5,664 nt of DNA from Bacteroidia bacterium (GTDB taxonomy: Bacteria; Bacteroidota; Bacteroidia; Bacteroidales; Azobacteroidaceae). The notes under the pieces were generated by a model that was not told the DNA's origin, searched no databases, and saw only the letters and a list, made by a program, of their open reading frames with translations. The translations under genes and the position numbers were made by a program. This document shows, piece after piece, positions 1-5,626 of the stretch. The stretch lies in the NCBI GenBank assembly GCA_025999935.1, contig BNXY01000095.1, positions 1-5,664 on the forward strand, written 5' to 3'. The first letter of the stretch is position 1. Each line of letters begins with the position of its first letter.

Positions 1-500
1 ACATAGAGTAAAGCCATGCCCCAGTTTCCTTTTTTCGCTTCCCGTACAATTCCCACTATAGAACCAACAACCGGAACCAATTCCAAAGTATCCAGCCAAC
101 CCCAGCCTTTTTCCTCTTCCTTTGCTCCTTCTTCCTGCATCTTTTGTATGTCTTCCAAAGCATCGGGCGGAAGCGGAATCTGCCCGCTGGTAACAAATTC
201 CATCTTGCCGCCCAAACCGCATTGCATGCACGAGCGGAACAGCAGCGTTTCCATACTCCTTACTGTTACCTTGTAAGTCTTTTGCCATTCGGTCGGAACG
301 GGAAGACACGGCTTCTGCGTAACGGAACAAATGCCGAAACTCGGAATATTGACTATTGGTAATTTATCCATTTTAGTCGTTACCAGACAACTGTTTATTT
401 TGGTTGTCATGTTGTACGTCGGGCGGAAAAAGCCCGGTGCGGCGCCCTTGTCGCACATCATCAATGCATCTTTAACGATATATTCCAGTTCGTGTGCCAT
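1..500 (-). CDS. DUF4280/PAAR-like T6SS spike-tip protein with C-terminal extension, 3' end outside window (candidate effector)
   Basis: The reading frame starts with ATG at 500 and stays open to the window edge (166 complete codons; a 167th starting GT must be Val). Residues about 5-107 match my memory of DUF4280, a PAAR-like family common beside Bacteroidetes VgrG: an early 'ALMMCDKGAAPGFF' segment, a central 'PIVNIPSFGICS' motif (48-59) and cysteines at 16, 38, 58, 65, 92 and 95 that could bind metal. PAAR-like proteins cap the VgrG trimer and carry effectors. After the domain come a Pro-rich turn (108-113), an acidic linker (115-130) and a hydrophobic Gly-containing stretch, 'LVPVVGSIVGIV' (141-152), followed by 'KKGNWGMALLYV'; this resembles pre-toxin segments of polymorphic toxins. 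The start lies 7 bases past the vgrG stop, so the two are probably co-transcribed. No Shine-Dalgarno site is obvious. The DUF4280 call is fairly sure; effector status is inference because the C-terminus is missing. Confidence 0.82.
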   Translation of the reverse strand, partial: MAHELEYIVKDALMMCDKGAAPGFFRPTYNMTTKINSCLVTTKMDKLPIVNIPSFGICSVTQKPCLPVPTEWQKTYKVTVRSMETLLFRSCMQCGLGGKMEFVTSGQIPLPPDALEDIQKMQEEGAKEEEKGWGWLDTLELVPVVGSIVGIVREAKKGNWGMALLY

Positions 501-507
501 CGTTTTT

Positions 508-2196
508 TCAGATTACGTCCGTATCACCGGATTTGATGCGGATGGATGAAGAAGCGTTTATCTTGGTATCAGAGCTTTCTATCTTGGCGTCTTTGGCTGC
601 CTGCAATTTCATGGAAGCCGTTTCACTGCTTGCCGAAAAATCAGTTTTTGCTTTCAAAGAAATAGCTTTTGTTTGTGATTCAACCGAAAAATTATCGGTT
701 TCCGTTTTCAATGACATGGTTTTATGAGCAGTTGCGTCAATTGTTCCTTTGCCGCCGTTTTTCCCGGGCTTGGAATCCAAGACAATGGAATTGGATGTAT
801 TTACTTTAAAATCGGAACAGGTAATGCTGACCGTATTAGGCGTACTGATGGAAACATTTCCCTTGCCATCCGCAAAAAATGTTGTTTGACCTTTCGGACT
901 GAAAACCTTGTAACTCCCATCCTTGCTGTTCATTACAACTTCCGTTCCGCTTTTGTCCCGTATGGATTTAATGTGATTCCCTTCGCCCCCACCTTCACTG
1001 ACCAATTCCGAAAACATGCTCCCCATAACGAAAGGCCGCGAAGGATCGCCAAACTCAAAGCCAAGCATCACCAAATCATCCTTTTCCGGAATATGGACGA
1101 ATCCGCGATTTTTGGGAACATCGTCGCTCTTGCCCGCATCCGGCGTTTGCACCCGTATCCAGTTGCTTGTCTTGTTCTTCGCTTTTTGCCAGGATGTCTG
1201 GACTTTGACTCGACCGCGCTTTCTCTCGTCCTCGTTCGTCTTCACCGTTGCAAGCTGGGGCATGGCGACCGGCAGCCTCGGTTCTGCCATCGGTATTGCT
1301 TCGATTCCGTCTATGATTCCTTCAAAACTGTTGCTGTAATGCCCTTCCATATCAATCGTATGCGTTATCTGCGTTACCAGAAACGTATCCACGCTTTTAA
1401 TCGGGATGTCCATCTTTTCGGGAAGCCTGATTTTGACGGTTTCGCCTATCTTTACCTTGCAGGTCTGTGTCTTACCCCGCATGATAAGCATTTCGCCTAC
1501 CGCACGGCTTTTTTCCGCTTTTACCAAATCGTTCAAGTCTTTTTTGGTATTGATGTCCGGAATCAAGGGTGCAGTCACATCCGAAGTATAGATGCTTTCC
1601 GAACGCCCTTTCGAGACTTGCAAATAACCCCGAACGCCCGGTACATCCGACGGATCGTCTTCGTCAATTTCCTTGTCGTCGTGTTTTAAATATTGATAAC
1701 GGTTGAATTTTTGCGGAGACAGGTTGGCGCTCAGGTCGAAATGCGTCATTTCCTTGTCGTATTCGAGGGTTGTCCCGCTTCCGAACTTCATGCCGAAACA
1801 GGTAGTTTGGCCATCATACATGAGCCATTCGCCGTACTGGTAGCTCAGCCGATTCAAAAAATCCCAGCAATTTTCGTTGTATTGACAGACATAATCCAGT
1901 TTCGACCCAAATTTTGGATTGGCGGTTACCGCTGCTCCGTTGCCGGAGTTTTCAACCGCTTCATTTACAATTTGTTGAAGCGGTAAATCCATAAACGAAT
2001 CCATCGCCGGTTTCCCCGCCAACTTGATGGTCGGACTGGCGCCTGTAATGATAATCGAATTTTGTTGTCCGTGATAACCGGAAAATGAAACATTCGTGAT
2101 GATTCCGGCGAAAAGGTTCTGTTCTCCGGTCTGCCGGTGTGAAAACACGATGGTGAAACAGATTATAACCATTTGCCTTTGAGCTATTTGAAACAA
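508..2196 (-). CDS. vgrG: Type VI secretion system spike protein VgrG (TssI), N-terminally truncated
   Basis: VgrG trimers form the tip of the Hcp tube and deliver effectors into neighbouring cells. From the TTG at 2196 the product is 562 residues. Residues about 25-300 are the gp27-like part ('NLFAGIITNVSF' 27-38, 'YVCQYNENCWDFLNRLSYQYGEW' region 102-124, 'SNSFEGI' 288-294). Residues about 315-396 are the gp5 OB fold, with conserved 'ERKRGRVKVQ', 'NWIRVQTPDAG', 'NRGFVHIPEKDDLVMLGF' and 'DPSRPFVMGSMF'. From about 405 a Gly/Ser/Thr/Lys-rich repetitive stretch forms the beta-helix spike and ends without an added toxin domain. Bacteroidetes VgrGs usually have roughly 60-80 more residues before the 'F.GIIT' motif; here the frame is closed by a TAA at 2242-2244 and has no ATG upstream of 2172, so the start is uncertain (TTG 2196 or ATG 2172). 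Only about 120 bases separate it from the divergent araC-type gene, too little for the missing part. It may be a non-functional remnant. Confidence 0.88.
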   Translation of the reverse strand: MFQIAQRQMVIICFTIVFSHRQTGEQNLFAGIITNVSFSGYHGQQNSIIITGASPTIKLAGKPAMDSFMDLPLQQIVNEAVENSGNGAAVTANPKFGSKLDYVCQYNENCWDFLNRLSYQYGEWLMYDGQTTCFGMKFGSGTTLEYDKEMTHFDLSANLSPQKFNRYQYLKHDDKEIDEDDPSDVPGVRGYLQVSKGRSESIYTSDVTAPLIPDINTKKDLNDLVKAEKSRAVGEMLIMRGKTQTCKVKIGETVKIRLPEKMDIPIKSVDTFLVTQITHTIDMEGHYSNSFEGIIDGIEAIPMAEPRLPVAMPQLATVKTNEDERKRGRVKVQTSWQKAKNKTSNWIRVQTPDAGKSDDVPKNRGFVHIPEKDDLVMLGFEFGDPSRPFVMGSMFSELVSEGGGEGNHIKSIRDKSGTEVVMNSKDGSYKVFSPKGQTTFFADGKGNVSISTPNTVSITCSDFKVNTSNSIVLDSKPGKNGGKGTIDATAHKTMSLKTETDNFSVESQTKAISLKAKTDFSASSETASMKLQAAKDAKIESSDTKINASSSIRIKSGDTDVI

Positions 2197-2307
2197 TAGT
2201 AAAACGCAGTAAACAAAAGCAGTTCGCTCATTTCTATATCGTTACCCATTTATACTTTCCTTTCGGGTAAAATTATGTTTTTTAGAGGTTTATACGGGAG
2301 TTTTTCG

Positions 2308-2315
2308 TACTTTTG
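2308..2315 (+). promoter_or_regulatory. Bacteroidetes -7 promoter element for the araC-type gene
   Basis: TACTTTTG matches the Bacteroidetes sigma -7 consensus TAnnTTTG exactly. No good -33 TTTG is seen at the expected distance (only T-rich sequence near 2276-2284). A transcript starting the usual few bases downstream would begin at about 2320, the A of the chosen ATG, so the mRNA would have almost no leader. Confidence 0.55.
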
Positions 2316-2319
2316 CACC

Positions 2320-3141
2320 ATGTTAAAAGAATACTCCATATCTGACATATTAGCTTTACCTTCACAACATATCCCTTATTATGCCGGAACATTCGAGGGG
2401 ACGGAAGACCCTGAAATCGAATGGGCACACCGTCATTCTTTCTTTTCGTTAGTCTGGTTTACGGAAGGGACAGGTTTTTATGTGATTGATTTTGAAGAAC
2501 ACGAAATCAAGCCGGATAGAGTATTTTTTGTAAGTCCTAAACAAATCCATAATTGGGATTATTCAGAAAATAGTAAGGGTTATATTCTTACAATTGATAA
2601 TACGCTCGGAGAGGAACTATGTTTGAATTATACATTTCCATACTTGGATATAAACGGTAAAGCCAAAGATATACTGTCAAAGATTTTTCCTGATTTGATA
2701 GAAAACTTTCAGAACCGAAGTGATATAATTATTGATGTCCGATATATTTATCAACTGTGCGAAAGATTTGCCAAACGGAATCAAATTCAATATTATGCAA
2801 CAAACCCCAGTATTATCGCTTTCAAAAAGTTAGTTTCCGAAAACCACGCCCAACTACATCCAATAGAATGGTATGCCGATAAACTACATCTGTCGGTAGA
2901 GGAATTGAATCTCCTTTGCAAAGAATATTCGGGTACTACCGCCAAACAATATCTGTTGGATATTAAATTAACTGAAGCAAAACGCCTTCTGCTGTATAGC
3001 GACCATAATGTAAATGAAATCGCTTTCCGATTAGGATTTGAAGACAGTTCCTATTTTTCCCGTATCTTCAAGAAGAAAACCTCACTTACCCCGTCCGACT
3101 TTCTTAAAAAGTACCGAAAAACAGAGGGAAAAGTCCTGTAA
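2320..3141 (+). CDS. AraC/XylS-family transcriptional regulator with N-terminal cupin sensor domain
   Basis: This is a 273-residue regulator of ordinary size for the family. The N-terminal half is a cupin-like ligand-binding domain: 'AHRHSFFSLVWFTEGTG' (36-52) and 'IKPDRVFFVSPKQIHNW' (63-79) match the beta-barrel strands and the conserved 'SP.Q.H' of this subgroup. The C-terminal ~105 residues are the AraC DNA-binding domain: first helix-turn-helix about 182-204 ('WYADKLHLSVEELNLLCKEY'), linker helix with 'AKQYLLDIKLTEAKRLL', second helix-turn-helix about 230-252 ('VNEIAFRLGFEDSSYFSRIFKK'), then 'SLTPSDFLKKYRK'. An in-frame ATG at 2275 would add 15 residues ('MFFRGLYGSFSYFCT'), but the -7 element lies within that stretch and the sequence begins to look conserved only at 'MLKEYSI', so 2320 is preferred. 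The next gene starts 43 bases after the stop, on the same strand, and is its most likely target. The effector ligand is unknown. Confidence 0.9.
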   Translation: MLKEYSISDILALPSQHIPYYAGTFEGTEDPEIEWAHRHSFFSLVWFTEGTGFYVIDFEEHEIKPDRVFFVSPKQIHNWDYSENSKGYILTIDNTLGEELCLNYTFPYLDINGKAKDILSKIFPDLIENFQNRSDIIIDVRYIYQLCERFAKRNQIQYYATNPSIIAFKKLVSENHAQLHPIEWYADKLHLSVEELNLLCKEYSGTTAKQYLLDIKLTEAKRLLLYSDHNVNEIAFRLGFEDSSYFSRIFKKKTSLTPSDFLKKYRKTEGKVL

Positions 3142-3160
3142 TCCGGTTTCTTTTTCACCC

Positions 3161-3168
3161 TATCTTTG
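3161..3168 (+). promoter_or_regulatory. Bacteroidetes -7 promoter element for the tandem CMD gene
   Basis: TATCTTTG is an exact TAnnTTTG match in the 43-base gap between the araC-type stop and the next ATG. It predicts a transcript start near 3173-3175 and a leader of about 10 bases. No clear -33 TTTG lies about 20 bases upstream, which would suit a promoter that needs an activator such as the adjacent AraC-type protein (inference). Confidence 0.55.
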
Positions 3169-3184
3169 CGCAAAAGATATAAAA

Positions 3185-4042
3185 ATGAAGCAATCAGTAT
3201 TAATCATACTGGCTCTATTGCCGGTATTCAATGCGTATTCACAAATGGAAAAGTCAGAACGTTATACTCGCGGATGGAGTAAGTTACAGGAAATCGACGG
3301 AGAAGCCGGAGAAAATGTAGTAAATAGTTTGGAAAATATTTCTCCTGATTTAGCCCGTTTTATTATCGAATATTCATTCGGAGATGTTTACAGCTTTAAC
3401 TCTTTGGATAATAAGACAAAAGAAGTTGCGGCAGTTTCTTCCCTTATTGCACAGGGTGCCATTCCTCAATTAAAAGTTCATCTGAATGGAGCTTTAAACT
3501 CTGGATGTTCAATAAATGAAGTCGAAGAAATAATCTTGCAAATGTCTGTCTATGCAGGATTTCCCAAAAGTATAAATGCAATGAATACTTTCAAAGAAGT
3601 TCTGCAAGAGCGATTAGAGAAAGGTATTACCGACAAAAAGGGTACAAATCTCTTGATTCGGAATAATCCGGACAGGTATAAAATCGGTGTTGAACAGCTA
3701 TCACTTCTGAACAAAGAGCAAGAGCAAATATTGAGAGATAGTTATGGAGAAATATCCCCTGAACTTGTCCAATTTACGATAGAGTACGGATATGGAGATA
3801 TTTTTTCGAGGGAAAATTTAGATAAAAAATATCGTCAGGTTGCTACAATAGCCGCTTTGGCAACATTGGGCAATTCACAACCACAATTGAAATTTCATAT
3901 TAAAGGCGCTTTAAATATTGGCATAAACAAAGAAGAGATAAAAGAGATAATGCTACTAATGACTGTTTATGCAGGTTTTCCTGCCGCCATAAATGGAACA
4001 AATATACTGAAAGAGGTTATAATGGAGGAAAGTAGTCAATAA
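3185..4042 (+). CDS. Secreted protein with two tandem carboxymuconolactone-decarboxylase-like domains
   Basis: The ATG at 3185 gives 285 residues beginning with a typical signal peptide: Lys2, a hydrophobic core 'VLIILALLPVF' and a likely cleavage site around 'NAYS-Q' (19-20). Two homologous CMD (PF02627-like) repeats follow, about 23-143 and 163-281. Repeat 1 has 'KEVAAVSSLIAQGAIPQLKVHLNGAL' in 79-104, acidic 'NEVEEII' and 'YAGFPKSINAMN'; repeat 2 has matching 'RQVATIAALATLG.SQPQLKFHIKGAL' in 217-243, 'EEIKEI' and 'YAGFPAAINGTN'. The histidines at 99 and 238 fit the conserved family histidine. Neither repeat has the CxxC pair of AhpD, so this is not an AhpD-type peroxidase partner; Cys108 is the only cysteine near a core. 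Related single-domain enzymes decarboxylate 4-carboxymuconolactone, but the reaction here is unknown; it would act in the periplasm or outside. A longer in-frame start at 3038 would overlap the regulator gene and lose the signal peptide, so it is rejected. Confidence 0.88.
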   Translation: MKQSVLIILALLPVFNAYSQMEKSERYTRGWSKLQEIDGEAGENVVNSLENISPDLARFIIEYSFGDVYSFNSLDNKTKEVAAVSSLIAQGAIPQLKVHLNGALNSGCSINEVEEIILQMSVYAGFPKSINAMNTFKEVLQERLEKGITDKKGTNLLIRNNPDRYKIGVEQLSLLNKEQEQILRDSYGEISPELVQFTIEYGYGDIFSRENLDKKYRQVATIAALATLGNSQPQLKFHIKGALNIGINKEEIKEIMLLMTVYAGFPAAINGTNILKEVIMEESSQ

Positions 4043-4143
4043 GTTTAGAGCTATCATTCGGCATAAAACAAGGCCTTGGTCTGATTATTAATATTCACTT
4101 TTAATTTTATGCGTATGTTGCCGGTAAATTGTTTGCCTTACAA
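4043..4143. other. Convergent intergenic spacer without a recognisable gene
   Basis: This AT-rich stretch separates the stop of the plus-strand CMD gene from the minus-strand remnant and MarR operon. It contains a perfect 10-base palindrome CAAGGCCTTG (4069-4078), but with no loop and no adjacent T-run it does not look like an intrinsic terminator. Nothing else could be supported here. Confidence 0.5.
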
Positions 4144-4254
4144 TCAGATTACCAGCACTATTGCGCCGACAGCAATCAATACGCCGCCAATAACGGTTTT
4201 TATGTCCATCGTTTCGTTAAGAAAAAGAAATGACAATGCCCCACGCCTTCGCTC
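4144..4254 (-). pseudogene. C-terminal remnant of an EamA/DMT-family membrane transporter
   Basis: Read on the minus strand, the frame ending at the TGA at 4146-4144 encodes about 32 recognisable residues, 'ALSFLFLNETMD' followed by 'IKTVIGGVLIAVGAIVLVI'. This is the signature end of the EamA/DMT transporter fold: a helix ending in 'FLFL.E', a short turn, then the last membrane helix with 'IGG.LI..G'. The frame is blocked by TAA at 4257-4255, and there is no room for the rest of the protein, because the MarR gene ends at 4261. The homology appears to begin near 4239, so 4239-4254 may be junction sequence. The layout suggests that a transporter gene once followed the MarR gene and lost all but its 3' end by deletion. 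A half-size EamA protein (about 140 residues) is a possible parent. It is too short to be functional. Confidence 0.6.
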
Positions 4255-4260
4255 TTATTC

Positions 4261-4713
4261 TCATTGTTTTATCAAAGCAAGCAAAATTTCATTAAAATCA
4301 TGCGTTTTGTCGCCCAATAATTCAAAAAAATCCTTATCGGCAGTTTCGACTGTTACTACTGCTTTTTTTATTATCTCTTTCCCTTTTTCCGTAATGTCGA
4401 TTTTCTTGGCTCTTGTATCGGTCGAATGTTCCTTTCGCCGAATTAACCCTTTCTGCTGCAATGTTCTTAACACAGTAGAAGTTGTCATTGGGTCTATCTT
4501 GGAATTTGACGACAAAACAATTTGTGTAACTTCTTGCCCGTGTAATGTCAACCAATGAAGACAAGTTAATAAAACATACTGAGAATGGGTCAAGTCATAT
4601 TGTTTCAATGAGTCTCTAATTTTGCGTTGCCACAAAGAGGTAACTTGCCACAATAAAAAGCCCGAACTGTCTTCCGCGTTTTCTACGCTGAAAGTATTAT
4701 CAATAGATTCCAT
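4261..4713 (-). CDS. MarR-family transcriptional regulator
   Basis: The 150-residue product has the usual MarR length and layout. N-terminal helices (about 18-40, 'FLLWQVTSLWQRKIRDSLKQY') form part of the dimer interface. 'LTHSQYVLLTCLHWL' (41-55) is the typical entry to the winged helix-turn-helix. The recognition region is about 62-90 ('SKIDPMTTSTVLRTLQQKGLIRR'), and the wing is at about 94-110 with 'STDTRAKKIDITEKGKE', containing the family's D.R.K pattern. C-terminal helices 111-150 complete the dimer. MarR proteins are usually dimeric repressors released by small aromatic or oxidising ligands, and usually autoregulated. The ATG lies one base after the stop of the SRPBCC gene (TAAAATG), so translation is probably coupled and both genes share the promoter at about 5184-5191. 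The candidate operator is at 5210-5231. A transporter remnant directly downstream hints at a lost efflux target. Confidence 0.92.
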   Translation of the reverse strand: MESIDNTFSVENAEDSSGFLLWQVTSLWQRKIRDSLKQYDLTHSQYVLLTCLHWLTLHGQEVTQIVLSSNSKIDPMTTSTVLRTLQQKGLIRRKEHSTDTRAKKIDITEKGKEIIKKAVVTVETADKDFFELLGDKTHDFNEILLALIKQ

Positions 4714-4714
4714 T

Positions 4715-5140
4715 TTAAAGAATGATTTTTTGCGCCGCCTTTATTTGCTCTGTCATATCCACAGGCAGGTCATCCACTATTTTTTGCGCCACAAGTTTGC
4801 GCCACAAAAAGCCTAAAATTCCAACGACCGTCATCGTTGTTGTAACTTTTAGTCCATCAGGTGTTTCCTCAAAAGTATGTTTGCCATACATTTTTGCCAA
4901 AGGAAAAGTAGTTAAATCTGTAAATTCTTGATTTTCGACAGTTTTATAAATTTTCATTTTTATTTTCGGACCGCCTTTCGGCTGAAAATAATAAACATTG
5001 CCCGCCTCAAATTTACCTTCTAAACTTGTAAATTCAATAGTTTTGTCCCAAGTAGCCCAACTGTTTACGTCCGACCACAGTTTCCACATTTGTTCTTTTG
5101 TAACCTCTTTGGTTACGATTGAATGAGATTTTGTCCACAT
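4715..5140 (-). CDS. SRPBCC (START/polyketide cyclase-like) family protein
   Basis: The product has 141 residues and no signal peptide or membrane helix, so it is probably cytoplasmic. The order of features fits the SRPBCC helix-grip fold: an N-terminal strand 'KSHSIVTKEVTKEQMWKLW' (4-22), the signature 'DVNSWATWDKTIEFTSL' (24-40), then 'GKFEAGNVYYFQPKGGPKIKMKI' as the next hairpin (42-64), 'TFPLAKMYGKHTFEETPDGLKVTTTMTV' strands (78-105), and a long C-terminal helix (115-140) that closes the hydrophobic pocket. Members bind or transform small hydrophobic or aromatic molecules; the ligand cannot be read from sequence. It is the first gene of a two-gene operon with the MarR gene, which suggests that the two respond to the same kind of compound (inference). 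The ATG at 5140 is preceded by the AT-rich, Shine-Dalgarno-poor leader usual in Bacteroidetes; an ATG ten bases upstream is out of frame. Confidence 0.88.
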   Translation of the reverse strand: MWTKSHSIVTKEVTKEQMWKLWSDVNSWATWDKTIEFTSLEGKFEAGNVYYFQPKGGPKIKMKIYKTVENQEFTDLTTFPLAKMYGKHTFEETPDGLKVTTTMTVVGILGFLWRKLVAQKIVDDLPVDMTEQIKAAQKIIL

Positions 5141-5183
5141 AATAATTCATTTTTTAAATTAATAAATAAGATATTTCAGGCTG

Positions 5184-5191
5184 CAAAGATA
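5184..5191 (-). promoter_or_regulatory. Bacteroidetes -7 promoter element for the SRPBCC-marR operon
   Basis: On the minus strand TATCTTTG matches TAnnTTTG exactly. It predicts a start near 5178-5180 and a leader of about 40 bases to the ATG at 5140. The -33 region falls at about 5210-5216, where a half-site of the putative MarR operator lies. A weaker copy, TGTCTTTG, lies at 5247-5254 on the same strand. Confidence 0.6.
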
Positions 5192-5209
5192 ATAAAAAAT
5201 AATATATGA

Positions 5210-5231
5210 ACTTATAATAAGTCAACTTATT
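5210..5231. promoter_or_regulatory. Putative MarR operator: alternating ACTTAT/ATAAGT half-sites
   Basis: The plus strand shows three adjoining six-base half-sites: ACTTAT (5210-5215), ATAAGT (5217-5222) and ACTTAT (5225-5230). Neighbouring pairs form inverted repeats: ACTTAT-a-ATAAGT, and AATAAGT-ca-ACTTATT (5216-5231, 7-base arms). AT-rich palindromes of this size are typical MarR dimer sites, and the array covers the -33 region of the operon promoter, where bound repressor would block transcription. Assignment to the MarR protein of this operon is inference. Confidence 0.5.
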
Positions 5232-5347
5232 TTAAAAAATATTTTGCAAAGACACGTATAAATATATCATATTGTCCCCCCCCTCCGACTTTTTCTATCC
5301 GCACCATAATGGTAATTTCCAATTATAGACGATATGAAAAATAGCGA
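5232..5347. other. Intergenic spacer with short palindromes and a C8 run
   Basis: No gene is seen between the operator and the end of the DUF2442 pseudogene. The stretch contains a run of eight C (5276-5283) and two small adjoining palindromes, ACCAT-a-ATGGT (5303-5313) and TAATT-tcc-AATTA (5313-5325). None has a T-run that would make a terminator. Confidence 0.45.
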
Positions 5348-5626
5348 TTATCGTAAATTTGTCTGCTCCCGGATACTTGTACAAAATAAACGAAGTGTTA
5401 TCATGCCTGCCGGTTCCGGATCGTCGTACAGAAAACTCTCTACGGACATATCTTCGTCAATTTCTTCCCATCGGATACCTATTTCATCGTATTCGTAATT
5501 TGTCCGCTGTTCATCAGTAGCGTGCAACAAACGGGGATACTATAGCAACGACTGCCACAGTTCTCTTCCATCATCGGTACGGATAAAAATCTTTTTATCT
5601 GCAAACCACAGTTTTTGTATTTTCAT
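5348..5626 (-). pseudogene. DUF2442-family gene interrupted by an in-frame TAG
   Basis: From the ATG at 5626 the minus strand reads 'MKIQKLWFADKKIFIRTDDG', then 'RELWQSLL', a TAG codon (5542-5540, codon 29), and continues in the same frame as 'YPRLLHATDEQRTNYEYDE', 'IGIRWEEIDEDMSVESFLYD' and on to TAA at 5350-5348. The parts on both sides belong to one small family: DUF2442 proteins have a basic/aromatic N-terminal strand, 'L..[WY/F]PRL..AT.EQR.NY', then 'GI.W..IDED.SVE..L'. The TAG falls where an aromatic residue, often Trp, is expected, so a single TGG to TAG change explains it. Intact length would be about 92 residues; the last ~20, after 'DDPEPAG', look less familiar. A TTG at 5530 could restart translation of a 60-residue C-terminal part. 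The family's function is unknown; members often sit next to DUF4160 genes, and the upstream neighbour lies outside the window. Confidence 0.75.

Noticed and set aside
724..1689. Long plus-strand open frame of 321 codons opposite vgrG
   Set aside because: It is antisense to clear VgrG coding sequence, and its product has no recognisable motif and a composition typical of a shadow frame.
2184..2249. Minus-strand 21-codon ORF starting at ATG 2249, with GGAAAG upstream, overlapping the VgrG 5' end
   Set aside because: It ends in TAG after 21 residues, is not in the VgrG frame and matches no family I recognise; it could be debris of the lost VgrG start, but this cannot be supported.
3038..3184. 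49-codon N-terminal extension of the CMD protein
   Set aside because: It overlaps the end of the AraC-type gene, includes the -7 promoter element, and would hide the obvious signal peptide starting at 3185.
4069..4078. Palindrome CAAGGCCTTG as a bidirectional terminator between convergent genes
   Set aside because: It has no loop, so a hairpin would keep only a few base pairs, and there is no adjacent T-run on either strand.
4109..4558. Plus-strand open frame across the MarR gene
   Set aside because: It is antisense to the MarR gene and the EamA remnant; the minus-strand frames give the recognisable proteins.
5276..5283. Run of eight C as a possible phase-variation tract
   Set aside because: It is not inside a gene and lies upstream of the operator rather than between promoter elements, so no switching effect is evident.
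5303..5325. Adjoining palindromes ACCAT-a-ATGGT and TAATT-tcc-AATTA as a second operator
   Set aside because: They are short, AT-rich and not next to any promoter element that I could identify; chance is a sufficient explanation.
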